Source of the DNA: Chlamydiia bacterium
GTDB lineage: Bacteria; Chlamydiota; Chlamydiia; Chlamydiales; Rhabdochlamydiaceae
Assembly (NCBI GenBank): GCA_021324995.1
Contig: JAJPIB010000064.1
Location: 1-60,066 of the forward strand
Reading direction: 5' to 3'
Length of the DNA: 60,066 nt
The notes beneath the pieces were generated by a model. The model saw only the letters and a list, made by a program, of their open reading frames with translations, had not been told where the DNA came from and searched no databases. Positions 51,610 to 60,066 of the stretch are shown one piece after another (position 1 is the stretch's first letter; the number at the start of each line of letters is the position of its first letter). A program made the translations under genes and the position numbers.

Positions 51610-52584
51610 TTATTTTCTCTCTTCTGGGGGGTTGCGAGGAAATTCTCCTGTGATATCATTCCCTTGAAGCGGGACGGGATTCATCAAAGATTTCAACCCT
51701 CCGCCTTTTTTAAGAATGGGATAAAATTTCCAAAGGATCCAGCCGAGGATCACAGCGAAAATAAGAGCGCAGGCCATGAGAAGGAAGAAAATGAAACGGA
51801 ATCGGCTAGCAGAACTTTTGCTCATGACGATAGACCAAATGCTAACATATTCCTTGGCCTGGGGTTCAAGGGGTTCTAGGGAAGGGGTTAAGGTCACGTC
51901 AGTGAAGCGGGAGCGGTCGGAAATGACGGTTACGTCATTGATGTCCAGGCCGGATACACTTCCTGCAACGAGGCGCTTGATTTTAGCGATGAGGTGGCTA
52001 TTGGGGTCATCAAGGATTCCCATATGTTTGACATAAACAGCGGCTGTAATTTTTGCAGGGGTTGTTTGGGCAGCGCCTGGGAGTGCGATATTGGAAGACT
52101 CGACGGGAAAAGAGAGCTGGACGTCGGCTTCGATTACGCCGTCGATTTTGCGGATCATATTGGCAATTTGCTGAGCAAGCCCAGCCTGATAGCGGATCGT
52201 TTCCTGTTTATCTGAGGTCATGAGTCCACCTCCAGCAAAAAGCTCGAGGAGAGTGGTTCCTTTTTTTCGAGGAAACCCATTCTGGTTAAGGATTGCCATC
52301 GCATCCGTTGCTTTTCCCGCTTCGACGGAAATACTATATTTGGTTCCTCCCTCTGTTCCTCCGGGAGCTGTGCTTGTTTCGGCGATTTTTTCAGATGAGA
52401 TCCCTTTGCTTGCAAGAAAAACGACGATCTCATTCGCTTCTCTTTGATCGATATCGTTGATAATCATCATTTTGGGTTCGCAACCTGTTAGGAAAAACAG
52501 CGAGACAACAAGAGAAAAGAAAAGTGCCAATTTTCGTAGAGTTATATGACGAGTGAAGAGTGAAGGTGCAAGGCTGTTTCCCAT
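51610..52584 (-). CDS. sctJ: Type III secretion inner ring lipoprotein SctJ
   Basis: 324 residues. Lipobox FLTGC with Cys35; residues 38-230 form the ring-building domains (DIDQREANEIVVFLASKGI, QETIRYQAGLAQQIANMI, GVIEADVQLSFP, AAVYVKH, GLDINDVTVISDRS), and a C-terminal helix at about 265-290 crosses the inner membrane. It forms the inner membrane ring with SctD. It is the first gene of the operon; the 198 bp upstream to the next gene show no clear promoter. Confidence 0.93.
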   Translation of the reverse strand: MGNSLAPSLFTRHITLRKLALFFSLVVSLFFLTGCEPKMMIINDIDQREANEIVVFLASKGISSEKIAETSTAPGGTEGGTKYSISVEAGKATDAMAILNQNGFPRKKGTTLLELFAGGGLMTSDKQETIRYQAGLAQQIANMIRKIDGVIEADVQLSFPVESSNIALPGAAQTTPAKITAAVYVKHMGILDDPNSHLIAKIKRLVAGSVSGLDINDVTVISDRSRFTDVTLTPSLEPLEPQAKEYVSIWSIVMSKSSASRFRFIFFLLMACALIFAVILGWILWKFYPILKKGGGLKSLMNPVPLQGNDITGEFPRNPPEERK

Positions 52585-52782
52585 AACTTTTTATTTTTTT
52601 AGGTTTTCAGAGGCGCCATCCAGGGGCAAAGGCACTCTCTTCAAGATTGAAGGACGATTCAGGTCAGACTATAGAACTTTACACGACCTTACTTTATTTA
52701 TATCAGTTTGAGAATCCCTAGTCAAATTGAATCCAAAAAAGTGGGTAAATGCGTAAGTATGGATAAGAATGACAAGAAAAAA

Positions 52783-53787
52783 TTAACGATCTTTCTGAGA
52801 AATCCAAGAAGGACAATTTCCAAACCTTCTCAGGGCATAATCGCGGATACCACAGAGAGCAGCGTGATTTTTGAGGAGTTTTAGCTCTTTCTCTTTGAAA
52901 TTAGAGTGGAACTTGGCTTTTTTTATAAAAAAAAGTTGCGTTTTCTTGAGTAAGTGGATTTTAAGCATATGAAAAATATCGGGAAGGAGCACGCGCGCAT
53001 AAAGACTGATTTTTTGTTTGAAAGAACAATTCCGTTCAATCCAGAGAAGCCTGTTGCGCCACCAGAAGTAAGTCGAGTGGGGTTTTCCTCCAACAAAGGA
53101 AGCGGAGACCTTATGCCAGAGATGAGCTTGTGGACACGTAATGATTTGGAATCCTGCCTTTTTAGCGCGAAAGCAGAAGTCAGATTCTTCCCAGATGAGG
53201 AAGTACCGCTTTTCAAAGAAGCCGATTTTTTCGATGACGGATCGCTTAATCATCAGTCCGGCTCCGCAGACATAATCGATTTCTTGCGGGTGCTGCCAGA
53301 GAATGCCATCTTCTTTTTGACGTAGGCCGACGAAGGTAAAGGTTCCTGTTTTTTGATCCCAATTTCCCCCGAGATGATCGAGGGTGCTTTTTTCCTCGAA
53401 TAAAAAAATTTTTGCCCCCAAGACGCCAGCTTGGGGAAAATCGTGGTACGTTTCTACAAAACGCTCGAGAATGTCGTCGGAGACGATGGTATCATTGTTG
53501 AGGAGAAAGAAAAGGTCTGCCTTTTGTTCGAGAGCTTTTTTAATGCCGACGTTATTGCCCTCAGCAAAGCCTAAATTGCTCCCTGTTTCAATAATGCAAA
53601 GATCGGGAAATTGCTGGCGGATCGCTAAAACAGAGTCATCAGTTGAGCCATTGTCAATGAGCAGGGTTTCAAAGTTTGGATAAGTCAAATAGCTAAGAGA
53701 ATGTAAACAGGCCAAAGTATCCTTTTTGCCATTCCAATTGAGAATGATGATGGCGATTTTAGGAATTTCGGGTAAGAGACTGCTCAT
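52783..53787 (-). CDS. Family 2 glycosyltransferase (rhamnosyltransferase-like)
   Basis: 334 residues from ATG 53787 (the frame is open to 53847). GT-A features are [60 protein letters not shown] and [20 protein letters not shown], typical of rhamnosyltransferase-like GT2 enzymes. With a dTDP-rhamnose pathway in the same window, a rhamnosyl donor is plausible. It overlaps the end of pyrF by 29 bp and shares its transcript. It differs from the five glycosyltransferases of the 18-29 kb cluster. Confidence 0.88.
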   Translation of the reverse strand: MSSLLPEIPKIAIIILNWNGKKDTLACLHSLSYLTYPNFETLLIDNGSTDDSVLAIRQQFPDLCIIETGSNLGFAEGNNVGIKKALEQKADLFFLLNNDTIVSDDILERFVETYHDFPQAGVLGAKIFLFEEKSTLDHLGGNWDQKTGTFTFVGLRQKEDGILWQHPQEIDYVCGAGLMIKRSVIEKIGFFEKRYFLIWEESDFCFRAKKAGFQIITCPQAHLWHKVSASFVGGKPHSTYFWWRNRLLWIERNCSFKQKISLYARVLLPDIFHMLKIHLLKKTQLFFIKKAKFHSNFKEKELKLLKNHAALCGIRDYALRRFGNCPSWISQKDR

Positions 53788-54538
53788 AAGCTTGCCATCC
53801 AGCATTGCGGTAGATTTGTGCCTCGAATTTAGGGTCTTTCGCTCCATAAATGCCTCTGCCGACGATAATCACATCGGTACCTGCATGGATGACCGACTCG
53901 GGAGTTTGGTATTGCTGCCCTAGAGAATCTTTGCCTTTAGAAAGTTGTACGCCGGGAGTCAGATGGACAAAGGCGGGGTTGTCGGAGAGTTTTTCCTGGC
54001 AAATAAAACCGATGACAAAATCAGCGTGGCTCTCTGCCATTTGAACAGCAGCATCTGTGTAAGCATCTTTTGCTAAGGTTCCCAAAGAGCTCATTTGAGC
54101 TAGCAAAAGAAGTCCCCTGCCTTTGGGAAAGCCCGCTTCTTTAAGGCCGTCGATAATCCCCGGTCCAGGAACAATGTGCGCATTAATGATATCCGCCCAT
54201 TCAACAATTTTATACACTCCTCCGCTGTATTGGTGCAATACGGTGTTTCCGATATCGGCAAATTTGCGATCTTCGAAGATAAGGAATTTATGTTTTATCG
54301 CTAGACGGCGTAGCTCTTCCGTCAAATCGGGGGTAAAGTCGTCTAGGATGTCGATATGTGTTTTAAGAAGACAGATCTCAGGGCCAATAGCATTTGCGAG
54401 CTCTAGCAGGGATTGAGAAGAAAGTGCGTCCGCTGCAAACGAAAGATTGGTTTGTTTCTCTTCCATCAGAGTAAACAGCTTTTTCGCCGTTGGGTTTTTG
54501 CTGAATTCTGCTCTTTTTTTATAAGAAAAATTACGCAT
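53759..54538 (-). CDS. pyrF: Orotidine 5'-phosphate decarboxylase, eukaryotic UMPS/URA3 type
   Basis: 259 residues from ATG 54538 (a GTG at 54544 is possible). The active-site run [13 protein letters not shown] and [44 protein letters not shown] and VIIVGRGI match the eukaryotic type (human UMPS C-domain, yeast Ura3) far better than the usual bacterial PyrF. It makes UMP from OMP. It lies 10 bp after pyrE, which is also of the eukaryotic type, in the same order as in the fused human enzyme. Confidence 0.93.
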   Translation of the reverse strand: MRNFSYKKRAEFSKNPTAKKLFTLMEEKQTNLSFAADALSSQSLLELANAIGPEICLLKTHIDILDDFTPDLTEELRRLAIKHKFLIFEDRKFADIGNTVLHQYSGGVYKIVEWADIINAHIVPGPGIIDGLKEAGFPKGRGLLLLAQMSSLGTLAKDAYTDAAVQMAESHADFVIGFICQEKLSDNPAFVHLTPGVQLSKGKDSLGQQYQTPESVIHAGTDVIIVGRGIYGAKDPKFEAQIYRNAGWQAYEQSLTRNS

Positions 54539-54548
54539 GATCACTTTT

Positions 54549-55151
54549 TTAACAAAGAACTTTTAAAAATGCATGGACTTTTTGAAGCGTCTCTTCTGGA
54601 ATTTTTTTCTCGGAAAATAATACTTCCAGCAAATCAAAGATGCTGATGAGCGCATGCAGACGGATTCCGTGTTCTTTAAGACTTTCTTTGGCTCCCTGCT
54701 CTCGACTGAGTAAAACAATTGCATCGCTGATTTTTAGCCCTTCTTTATTTAAAGCCGCAGCTGTTTCAAGGATACTTGCTCCCGATGTACTGACATCTTC
54801 AATAAGAAGGCAAGACTGTCCTTTTTCAAATTTTCCTTCGATCATTTTTTTCGTGCCATAGCTTTTTGCTTCTTTGCGGCACATGATTAAAGGATGGTCT
54901 CCTTGCAAAGAAAGTGCAGTCGCAAACGGAAGTGCAGCGTAAGGCACGCCGCAAATCAAGTCGAAGTCAAGGGGAGAGATGAGATTGTTTACGGCGATGC
55001 TTAGCTTTTTCATGAGATGGGGATAAGAGATCATCAAACGAAGATCGATGTAGATCGGAGACAGAATCCCGCTTTTGAGAGGAAACGAGCCAAATTTGAT
55101 CGCTCCGATATCATATAACTCCAAGACAATGGCTTTGGTCTCAGTGTTCAT
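54549..55151 (-). CDS. pyrE: Orotate phosphoribosyltransferase, UMPS-type
   Basis: 200 residues. The N-terminus ([25 protein letters not shown]) and [30 protein letters not shown] motif [12 protein letters not shown], and [20 protein letters not shown] resemble the N-domain of eukaryotic UMP synthase. It converts orotate and PRPP to OMP. The start overlaps the pyrD stop by ATGA. Confidence 0.93.
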   Translation of the reverse strand: MNTETKAIVLELYDIGAIKFGSFPLKSGILSPIYIDLRLMISYPHLMKKLSIAVNNLISPLDFDLICGVPYAALPFATALSLQGDHPLIMCRKEAKSYGTKKMIEGKFEKGQSCLLIEDVSTSGASILETAAALNKEGLKISDAIVLLSREQGAKESLKEHGIRLHALISIFDLLEVLFSEKKIPEETLQKVHAFLKVLC

Positions 55152-56257
55152 AGGTTTTCCTTAAATTTACTTTGGTGATAACGCGCTGCGAGATAAGGAT
55201 CCCACATCATTCCTGTTGCTGACATGGCGATGTCAGCGCCTGCCTCAAAGAAAGCGTCGAAATGTTCCGGAAGGGTGATTCCCCCTACCCCGATGAGCGT
55301 GAGATCGAGCTTAGCGCTGCGATTGATTTTTGCTGCACTTTTCATAAAGTTCAGGGCAACCTCGCGTATAGGACCGCCGCATATTCCACTGGTGGGTCGA
55401 TTTTCACCAAGCGCTGGAGCTCCTTGAGTGTTGACGACAGCCATGCTGACAGTATTGATTCCTGAGATCGCGCGGATACCCGCTTTGGCCGCCGCTGTAA
55501 AAACATCTTTCATGTGCTGCTCGGAAGAGAAAACCCCCACTTTAATAATCAATGGAATAGGCGCAATGGCTCGGGCAATTGCCTTTCCCATCTCTTCGAC
55601 AGTGATTGGACTCATGTAGAGACATCCTTCACTTTTACCGACATTCGGGCAAGAGAAGTTGGCTTCAATGATTTTTGCTCCTGCTTCCTTGGCAAGCAGG
55701 GCCACTTTAACGAAATCTTCAATAAAAGTGCAGTCGCTTCGAACAGACCCTACAATAGAGACGACCAACACTTGACCTTCTTGAAGGCAGGCATTTGCCC
55801 TTGGAATGTCTTCGTGCAAAAAAAGAGGGCTTTTTGAAGGCATGCCAAAGGAGTTAGTCACAGCGAGTTCTTCAAGATGCGGGGAAGGATCTCGCACGAG
55901 AAGCGCATTTTTGGGGTGTTTTTCGTTTTGGATCATTCCGTGCGTATTGACAAAGACCATATTGGGAAGTGGATGGGAAGGATGCTCTGCACTGCGGATC
56001 GTTTTATAAACGGGGATGTCGAATCCCAATCTTCCCGCGAGATCGATCCATTGGGAAGTGAGAAGCGGTCCTGCGGGAACGCCGATGCGCGATGCCACGC
56101 GGTGGCCGAGGAAATCGATCCATTGCTCCTTAGGAGGCCAGATGCGTTTCGGCATTTCTCCATTGAAAAAAGGACCATACTCTGCATTTTCTAGATAAGT
56201 CTTATGGATGTCGTAGATCGGAGGATGCTGCGGATACCACTTAGGCAGAGAGTTCAT
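55148..56257 (-). CDS. pyrD: Dihydroorotate dehydrogenase, class 1-like, atypical
   Basis: 369 residues from ATG 56257, inside the end of pyrC (17-bp overlap); upstream ATGs would extend further into pyrC. FMN-barrel motifs are IEANFSCPNVG, LAVTNSFGMPS, IIKVGVFSSE, ISGINTV and LIGVGGITLPEHFDAFFEAGAD. Cys in SCPN, instead of Ser, points to a class 1 (soluble) enzyme rather than the membrane class 2. It is about 60 residues longer than normal class 1A, mostly at the N-terminus. The electron acceptor cannot be told; no pyrK is nearby. Confidence 0.85.
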   Translation of the reverse strand: MNSLPKWYPQHPPIYDIHKTYLENAEYGPFFNGEMPKRIWPPKEQWIDFLGHRVASRIGVPAGPLLTSQWIDLAGRLGFDIPVYKTIRSAEHPSHPLPNMVFVNTHGMIQNEKHPKNALLVRDPSPHLEELAVTNSFGMPSKSPLFLHEDIPRANACLQEGQVLVVSIVGSVRSDCTFIEDFVKVALLAKEAGAKIIEANFSCPNVGKSEGCLYMSPITVEEMGKAIARAIAPIPLIIKVGVFSSEQHMKDVFTAAAKAGIRAISGINTVSMAVVNTQGAPALGENRPTSGICGGPIREVALNFMKSAAKINRSAKLDLTLIGVGGITLPEHFDAFFEAGADIAMSATGMMWDPYLAARYHQSKFKENL

Positions 56258-57461
56258 AGACTTTTCCTTTGATAAAGGTATAAACCGGCCAGCCCTGAAG
56301 TTCTCTTCCTTCATAAGGACTCCACTTGCATTTTGTTTTCAGAGAATGGGAAGAAATGGTTGCCTTTTTTTGCATGTCGACGAGGATGAAATCGTCATTG
56401 GACGCGAGCCGGTAAATTTCTTGAATCCTTTCTCTCATGAGCCGTACAATTTGCTTCAATGTGATCTTTCCCTTGTTGCACGCGTCGAGAAGAAGAGGAA
56501 GAGTTGTTTCGACGCCAGGAATCCCCGAGGGAGCTTTTCCGTAGACCTGAGCCTTTTCTGCTAGTGTATGAGGAGCGTGATCGGAGCCAATGGTGTCAAT
56601 GAGCCCATCATGGATCGCTTCCCAGAGCGCTTCTGCATTCTCTTGGGTGCGCAAAGGTGGATTCATTTGCACTTTTGTCCCCAATTTTTCGTAGTCATCT
56701 ACAGTGAGAAAGAGATGATGAGGCGTTGTCTCAAAAGTGACGAAAACACCTTCTTGTTTGGCGCGCCGAATAAGTTCTACCTCGCGCTTTGTGCCGATGT
56801 GCAAGAGATGCAGGCGCGTTTTATAAAGGCGCGATAACTCAATCGCTTTTGCTGTGGCGCGCACAGCCACCTCGTCATTCCTTAATTCAGAATGCGTCTT
56901 AGGATCGGTTCGATGTTGAAATAAGACTTTTCTCTCTTGGATCAATGCTTCATCCTCAGCGTGAACCGCCAATAGTAAATCATGGGCCGCTGCTAAACTG
57001 AATGCAGCATGAAGGCTGCTGTCGTCGTCCATGACAAGATTTCCTGTCGAAGAGCCCATGAAGACTTTCAACCCGACGACTTGATTTTTGCAGAGGGAAA
57101 TTTGATCGAAATGAAATTTATCCGCGCCGAGGTAAAGCTTGAAATGCAGCGGAATATCTATATTTTTTAACTGCTGCTCGATGAGACTTTTTTTTTCTAA
57201 AACTCTTTCCAAGGTAATGGTCGGAGGAAGAGTATTCGGCATGTCGAAGACTGTCGTGATTCCTCCATAAATGGCTGCTTTGGCCGCCGTTTCCCAGTTT
57301 TCCTTATGCTCTAGACCGGGAGTCCTAAAATGAACATGCGGATCGATCATCGCCGGAAGCAGCGTTAGCCCTTTGCCATCAATGGTCCTCTCTTCTTCGG
57401 AGTCGAGAGAAAAATCGATCTTATCCCCTTCCAAAGTTAAAACATTTTTGATCCGGATCAT
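56241..57461 (-). CDS. pyrC: Dihydroorotase
   Basis: 406 residues. Metal ligands HVHFR (43-47) and GSDHAPH, carboxylated Lys in LKVFMGSS, and His residues in AVHAEDE and LHLLHIGT are all present. It belongs to the longer 'multifunctional complex' type of dihydroorotase. It closes carbamoyl aspartate to dihydroorotate. The start overlaps the pyrI stop by ATGA. Confidence 0.94.
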   Translation of the reverse strand: MIRIKNVLTLEGDKIDFSLDSEEERTIDGKGLTLLPAMIDPHVHFRTPGLEHKENWETAAKAAIYGGITTVFDMPNTLPPTITLERVLEKKSLIEQQLKNIDIPLHFKLYLGADKFHFDQISLCKNQVVGLKVFMGSSTGNLVMDDDSSLHAAFSLAAAHDLLLAVHAEDEALIQERKVLFQHRTDPKTHSELRNDEVAVRATAKAIELSRLYKTRLHLLHIGTKREVELIRRAKQEGVFVTFETTPHHLFLTVDDYEKLGTKVQMNPPLRTQENAEALWEAIHDGLIDTIGSDHAPHTLAEKAQVYGKAPSGIPGVETTLPLLLDACNKGKITLKQIVRLMRERIQEIYRLASNDDFILVDMQKKATISSHSLKTKCKWSPYEGRELQGWPVYTFIKGKVYELSA

Positions 57462-57919
57462 GGCATGTAATCCTTGATCTCGCTACGTTCAAAAATCTGT
57501 TCGCAAAAATGGCATTTCAGCTGCACCTCTGCTCTACGCTCTTCAACACGGAAAAGAGTATGCACAGGTTCAGAATGCGTGATGCAGCGGAGATTGGGGC
57601 AGACCAGAATTCTTTCCACCATGCGGGGAAGTTGTGCATTGACTTTGGAAACAAGTTTGTAATTTTTGATGGTGCTGATCGTCGATTTTGGTGCGAATAC
57701 AGCGATATCGTGCGTTTCTTTTTCACTAAGAAATCGATTCTCTATTTTGATGAGATCCTTAAACCCCATCGAAGCGCTTGTTAAGTTCAAGCCGATGGAT
57801 ACGCGATGACGTTTTGTGATGAGCTTGAGAAGCTGCAAAATAATGATAGCAGCACCTGTAGGAATATGATCGATGACCGTGCCGTCTTTAATCGCTGCAA
57901 CAGAAAGAGTCTTCACCAT
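57458..57919 (-). CDS. pyrI: Aspartate carbamoyltransferase regulatory chain
   Basis: 153 residues. The allosteric domain has VAAIKDGTVIDHIPTG and RHRVSIGLNLTSASMG; the zinc domain has Cys residues in VCPNLRCITHSEP and LKCHFCEQ. PyrI binds CTP/ATP and controls PyrB. It heads the operon, but pyrB, normally just upstream, is absent from the window, so it must be elsewhere or missing. Confidence 0.95.
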   Translation of the reverse strand: MVKTLSVAAIKDGTVIDHIPTGAAIIILQLLKLITKRHRVSIGLNLTSASMGFKDLIKIENRFLSEKETHDIAVFAPKSTISTIKNYKLVSKVNAQLPRMVERILVCPNLRCITHSEPVHTLFRVEERRAEVQLKCHFCEQIFERSEIKDYMP

Positions 57920-57973
57920 GCAGTAATACCAGAATCAATAAATAAAATTTTAAAAAAGAGGTAATTCTCTCGA

Positions 57974-58357
57974 TCAATTGCCCATCGTTCCACATTTTGG
58001 ACAATAAATACTCCATGTATCACTGAACCACCAAACTTTTCCACAGTCAGGATTAGAGCATGCAAGCTGGAAATCATCAGCACTTCGACATAAGAGGTAT
58101 CCTTCTCCATTTTCGTCAAAAGATAACCTTGGCAAAACAATCGCTGATCTCCCATCATGTAATACGTGCCCATATTGAGAATGGAATATATTTTCCGCTT
58201 TCAGGTATAATTTGTCTTCATGTCGACCCTTTATAGAATCAGCCTGATTCATAACAACTTGAATAATACTGCTAGTCGTTGCAGAAGCCTCAGGTAATTG
58301 AGTACTGAGAGTGTAGATGAATGGAAATAGCAACATTAGAAAAAAATTTCTGGTCAT
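57974..58357 (-). CDS. Small secreted protein with zinc-ribbon-like C-terminus
   Basis: 127 residues with a signal peptide (MTRNFFLMLLFPFIYTLSTQLPEASA). The C-terminus has two Cys pairs, LACSNPDCGKVWWF and IYCPKCGTMGN, spaced like a zinc ribbon. The function is unknown. The start codon overlaps that of the divergent lipoprotein gene within a single CATG, so each gene's promoter must lie inside the other's coding region, or one of them starts later (for example ATG at 58336). Confidence 0.6.
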   Translation of the reverse strand: MTRNFFLMLLFPFIYTLSTQLPEASATTSSIIQVVMNQADSIKGRHEDKLYLKAENIFHSQYGHVLHDGRSAIVLPRLSFDENGEGYLLCRSADDFQLACSNPDCGKVWWFSDTWSIYCPKCGTMGN

Positions 58358-59318
58358 GTTTACCTCCTATTTGAGACAAATCGCACTTGTAAGACTATGC
58401 AAATTAGTATTAATAGTCTTTCTTTTTTTGCCACTTGCTTGTACTCATCAACGCGGCCAGCTCTTTACTTTTAGCGCTTCTCTGACTGCTAAGGAGAGAG
58501 AAGATCTCGAGCAGTTTTTCCAATCTCTTTTATTCAAGAATTACGGAGCATATGTCCTTTTTGGCAGCAAGCCCTTATGCGAATTATCTGTACGAGATAT
58601 GGATTCTCAGACGGCAGATGTAGCCTTTAAACAACTTTGGGATCAATTGCCACCGAAAGAAAGAAAAAGTATCGAGGAGTTAAGATGCAAAGTACAAGCA
58701 AGAAAAACTCAAGAAGAGTTAGATAGAGAAGCGGATTTGGAAAGAGCTTCTTATAGAGGGTGGTTAACATTTCAGAAAATGCGACAGCAATTTAAACTAA
58801 AAGGCTTTCTTTTTAGAATCCTTCCTACTTGTCGACCGGATGCATATGAAATCATTTTCATCAACATTCAACAAACCTCTCTTGTTTTGAGAGAAAACTA
58901 TGAAGTTTTTAAACAGGCAGCCGGAATGGATTTTCATCCTCTTCATGTCGTTTTTGAAGCTGAAGATCCCCATTCTGTATTTTGGAAAAACATCATGTCT
59001 GTCGAAAATCATCTCGCTAAAGGCCTGCTTTTTGGTTTTGGGTATAATAATTCCTTGCTGGGCAGTTGGTCTCTTTCTAAAAGAAAAGAGGGTTTGACCT
59101 TATTTAAGAAAGAGGGAGAAAAATGCATTCCAGAAAGCCCATCTCTTATTTCGACGGATGTCGTTCCTCAGGGTTCCTTCACCTTCAACATCCCAATCTT
59201 TGGCACGACACCTGGAGATGAAACTGCTAAAAAATACGGGAGAGAAAGAGTTGCTATAGAACGAAAATATCACAATCAAGATATCATTGAAGTCACGTTG
59301 AAGCAGTTGTTTTATTAA
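58356..59318 (+). CDS. Putative lipoprotein of unknown function
   Basis: 320 residues from ATG 58356 (another at 58317 would add 13 residues). The N-terminus (KLVLIVFLFLPLACTHQ) has a lipobox LAC, so lipid anchoring is likely. The mature part is charged and mostly helical (about 60-150), with a C-terminal region rich in Phe and Gly (LLFGFGYNNSLLGSW). No family was recognised. An 'anchored protein with mixed fold' is all that can be said. Confidence 0.65.
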   Translation: MFTSYLRQIALVRLCKLVLIVFLFLPLACTHQRGQLFTFSASLTAKEREDLEQFFQSLLFKNYGAYVLFGSKPLCELSVRDMDSQTADVAFKQLWDQLPPKERKSIEELRCKVQARKTQEELDREADLERASYRGWLTFQKMRQQFKLKGFLFRILPTCRPDAYEIIFINIQQTSLVLRENYEVFKQAAGMDFHPLHVVFEAEDPHSVFWKNIMSVENHLAKGLLFGFGYNNSLLGSWSLSKRKEGLTLFKKEGEKCIPESPSLISTDVVPQGSFTFNIPIFGTTPGDETAKKYGRERVAIERKYHNQDIIEVTLKQLFY

Positions 59319-59415
59319 CTAAATTTTTTGTCTTAACTTTGGCAATACACATGTTCAAGACATAAAAATTTGTGAGGTGTCAACTTGTGGCTTACTTTGT
59401 CCCTTCATTGCCGGA

Positions 59416-59835
59416 TTAGACTCTAGAACCAGACTCTAAAGCCTCTATCGGCACTCTAAAAATATTGCCGCTTGCTGCACAGGCCCTTGCTACTTTTTCA
59501 TGAACAATCATATCATTGCATAGAGGGTTGATCACAGCATCGCAAAGAGCCCATCCAATAGAAAAGCTACTGCTCTTGACACGCTCCTTACTAACTTCAA
59601 GACGTTCAGACGAAGGGCACATAAGTCGATTAAAAAAAAGGGCTGTGATTGCGCTTACGGTTTCCATCACAGCAAGCGGAACGGTAACAATATATCCGAC
59701 CTCTGCCAAAGCTATATAAAATATGCTTGCTGATTTTCGCTGCCTAAAGTCTAACCGAGTCCATTGCTCTTCTGGGCCATTGGGGTTGCGAAATCTTGTA
59801 ATATTACTAATTAATTGACTTGAGTAGGTGGACAT
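59416..59835 (-). CDS. Hypothetical membrane protein
   Basis: 139 residues. A hydrophobic region (about 38-70: IFYIALAEVGYIVTVPLAVM, then SAITALFF) could form two membrane helices; a second hydrophobic stretch (SIGWALCDAVINPL, about 92-105) follows a charged loop. No signal peptide. The layout, a small protein with two hydrophobic lobes, is like that of the protein at 47693. No function can be assigned; an inclusion-membrane-like protein is possible. Confidence 0.55.
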   Translation of the reverse strand: MSTYSSQLISNITRFRNPNGPEEQWTRLDFRQRKSASIFYIALAEVGYIVTVPLAVMETVSAITALFFNRLMCPSSERLEVSKERVKSSSFSIGWALCDAVINPLCNDMIVHEKVARACAASGNIFRVPIEALESGSRV

Positions 59836-59926
59836 AATACCTCAATTTTATAAAATTGATAAGATATTAACAAAAAACAAACAATTCTCGCAATTATTTA
59901 TAATTCAGTGTCTTCTCTGAAGATAT

Positions 59927-59958
59927 ACCGAAAAAAACTGAAGAATCGGGAAAAAGCA
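59927..59958 (+). repeat. Possible degenerate half of family D
   Basis: TACCGAAAA...GAAGAATCG resembles the left arm of the palindrome at 47521-47612 over about 20 positions; no right arm is present. Confidence 0.3.
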
Positions 59959-60022
59959 TTTTTCAACCACCCGCGAACAAAGTTCGCTAGAGATCACAGA
60001 GCCCACAGAGGGGGAAAATAGC

Positions 60023-60066
60023 CTGACAGGAAAGATCATAGGCGCAGCCATAGATGTTCACCGAAC
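60023..60066 (+). CDS. GxxExxY protein, partial (runs off the window)
   Basis: The frame reads LTGKIIGAAIDVHR at the window edge, the N-terminal motif of GxxExxY proteins (compare KIIDASVEVH at 1937-2338). The frame is open back to a stop at 59939 but has no ATG, GTG or TTG; a CTG at 60023 is the best candidate, or the start is lost. The upstream ACAGAG repeats (ITEPTEGE) are often seen before this family. The rest lies outside the window. Confidence 0.6.
   Translation, partial: MTGKIIGAAIDVHR

Noticed and set aside
1-60066. CRISPR arrays, tRNA or rRNA genes, transposases and integrases
   Set aside because: No regularly spaced direct repeats, cloverleaf-like stretches, conserved rRNA segments or DDE/tyrosine recombinase motifs were recognised on reading; small RNA genes cannot be excluded without a covariance-model search.

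Overview
The window comes from a member of the Chlamydiae, most likely an environmental (Parachlamydiales-type) lineage that lives in amoebae. Support: the type III secretion genes run sctJ - CT560-like - sctL - sctR - sctS - sctT as in Chlamydia, an mcsA/mcsB pair and a tyrP transporter are present, the suf order is sufB-C-D-S, and there are several porin-like outer membrane proteins of the family expanded in environmental chlamydiae. A pyrimidine operon, an O-antigen-type sugar cluster and a secreted cellulase go beyond a Chlamydia trachomatis-type genome. A Waddlia-like organism fits, but the species cannot be fixed from the sequence alone. No rRNA, tRNA, CRISPR array, transposase or integrase was recognised.

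Layout. 0-13.4 kb: mixed accessory and housekeeping genes (HSDL2-like SDR, RelE/HigA-type toxin-antitoxin pair, GxxExxY protein, DUF2231 membrane protein, IspD-SDR fusion, mcsA/mcsB with a degenerate kinase, two tandem secreted small proteins, a possible YopT-type cysteine protease, CPBP protease, PgeF, alpha/beta hydrolase, GT28-type glycosyltransferase). 13.4-17.2 kb: YkgJ-like cysteine protein, an exported thioredoxin reductase-thioredoxin fusion, a lysozyme-like secreted protein and a porin-like OMP. 17.2-28.9 kb: surface polysaccharide cluster with Wzm/Wzt-like ABC exporter, five family 2 glycosyltransferases and a translationally coupled set (rfbF, rfbG, C-methyltransferase, RmlC-like epimerase, reductase) that should make a CDP-activated 3-C-methyl-6-deoxyhexose. 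29-33.3 kb: two exported methyltransferases, an OMP and TyrP. 33.7-35.7 kb: secreted GH5 cellulase with a CBM2-like domain. 35.8-39 kb: rmlC-rmlD-rmlB-kdsB. 39-43.9 kb: sufBCDS. 44-47.5 kb: three OMPs. 47.7-52.6 kb: type III secretion operon. 52.8-57.9 kb: pyrI-C-D-E-F and a glycosyltransferase. 58-60 kb: hypotheticals and the start of a second GxxExxY gene at the window edge.

Four families of short palindromic MITE-like repeats lie between or partly inside genes. Family A (five copies, outer ends TTATACCCAACGTGACTG) is the most striking: it supplies the last codons and stop of two unrelated genes and lies at the 5' end of two others. All five copies have their asymmetric core in the same orientation.

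How the genes work together: rml, rfbF/G and the C-methyltransferase make activated deoxysugars, the GT2 enzymes assemble them and Wzm/Wzt exports the product. KdsB supplies the Kdo of the lipid A core. The pyr operon makes UMP, the precursor of the UDP/CDP/dTDP sugars. The T3SS, the YopT-like protein and the cellulase are the likely host-facing parts. All functional calls rest on motifs recognised by eye; no database search was run.
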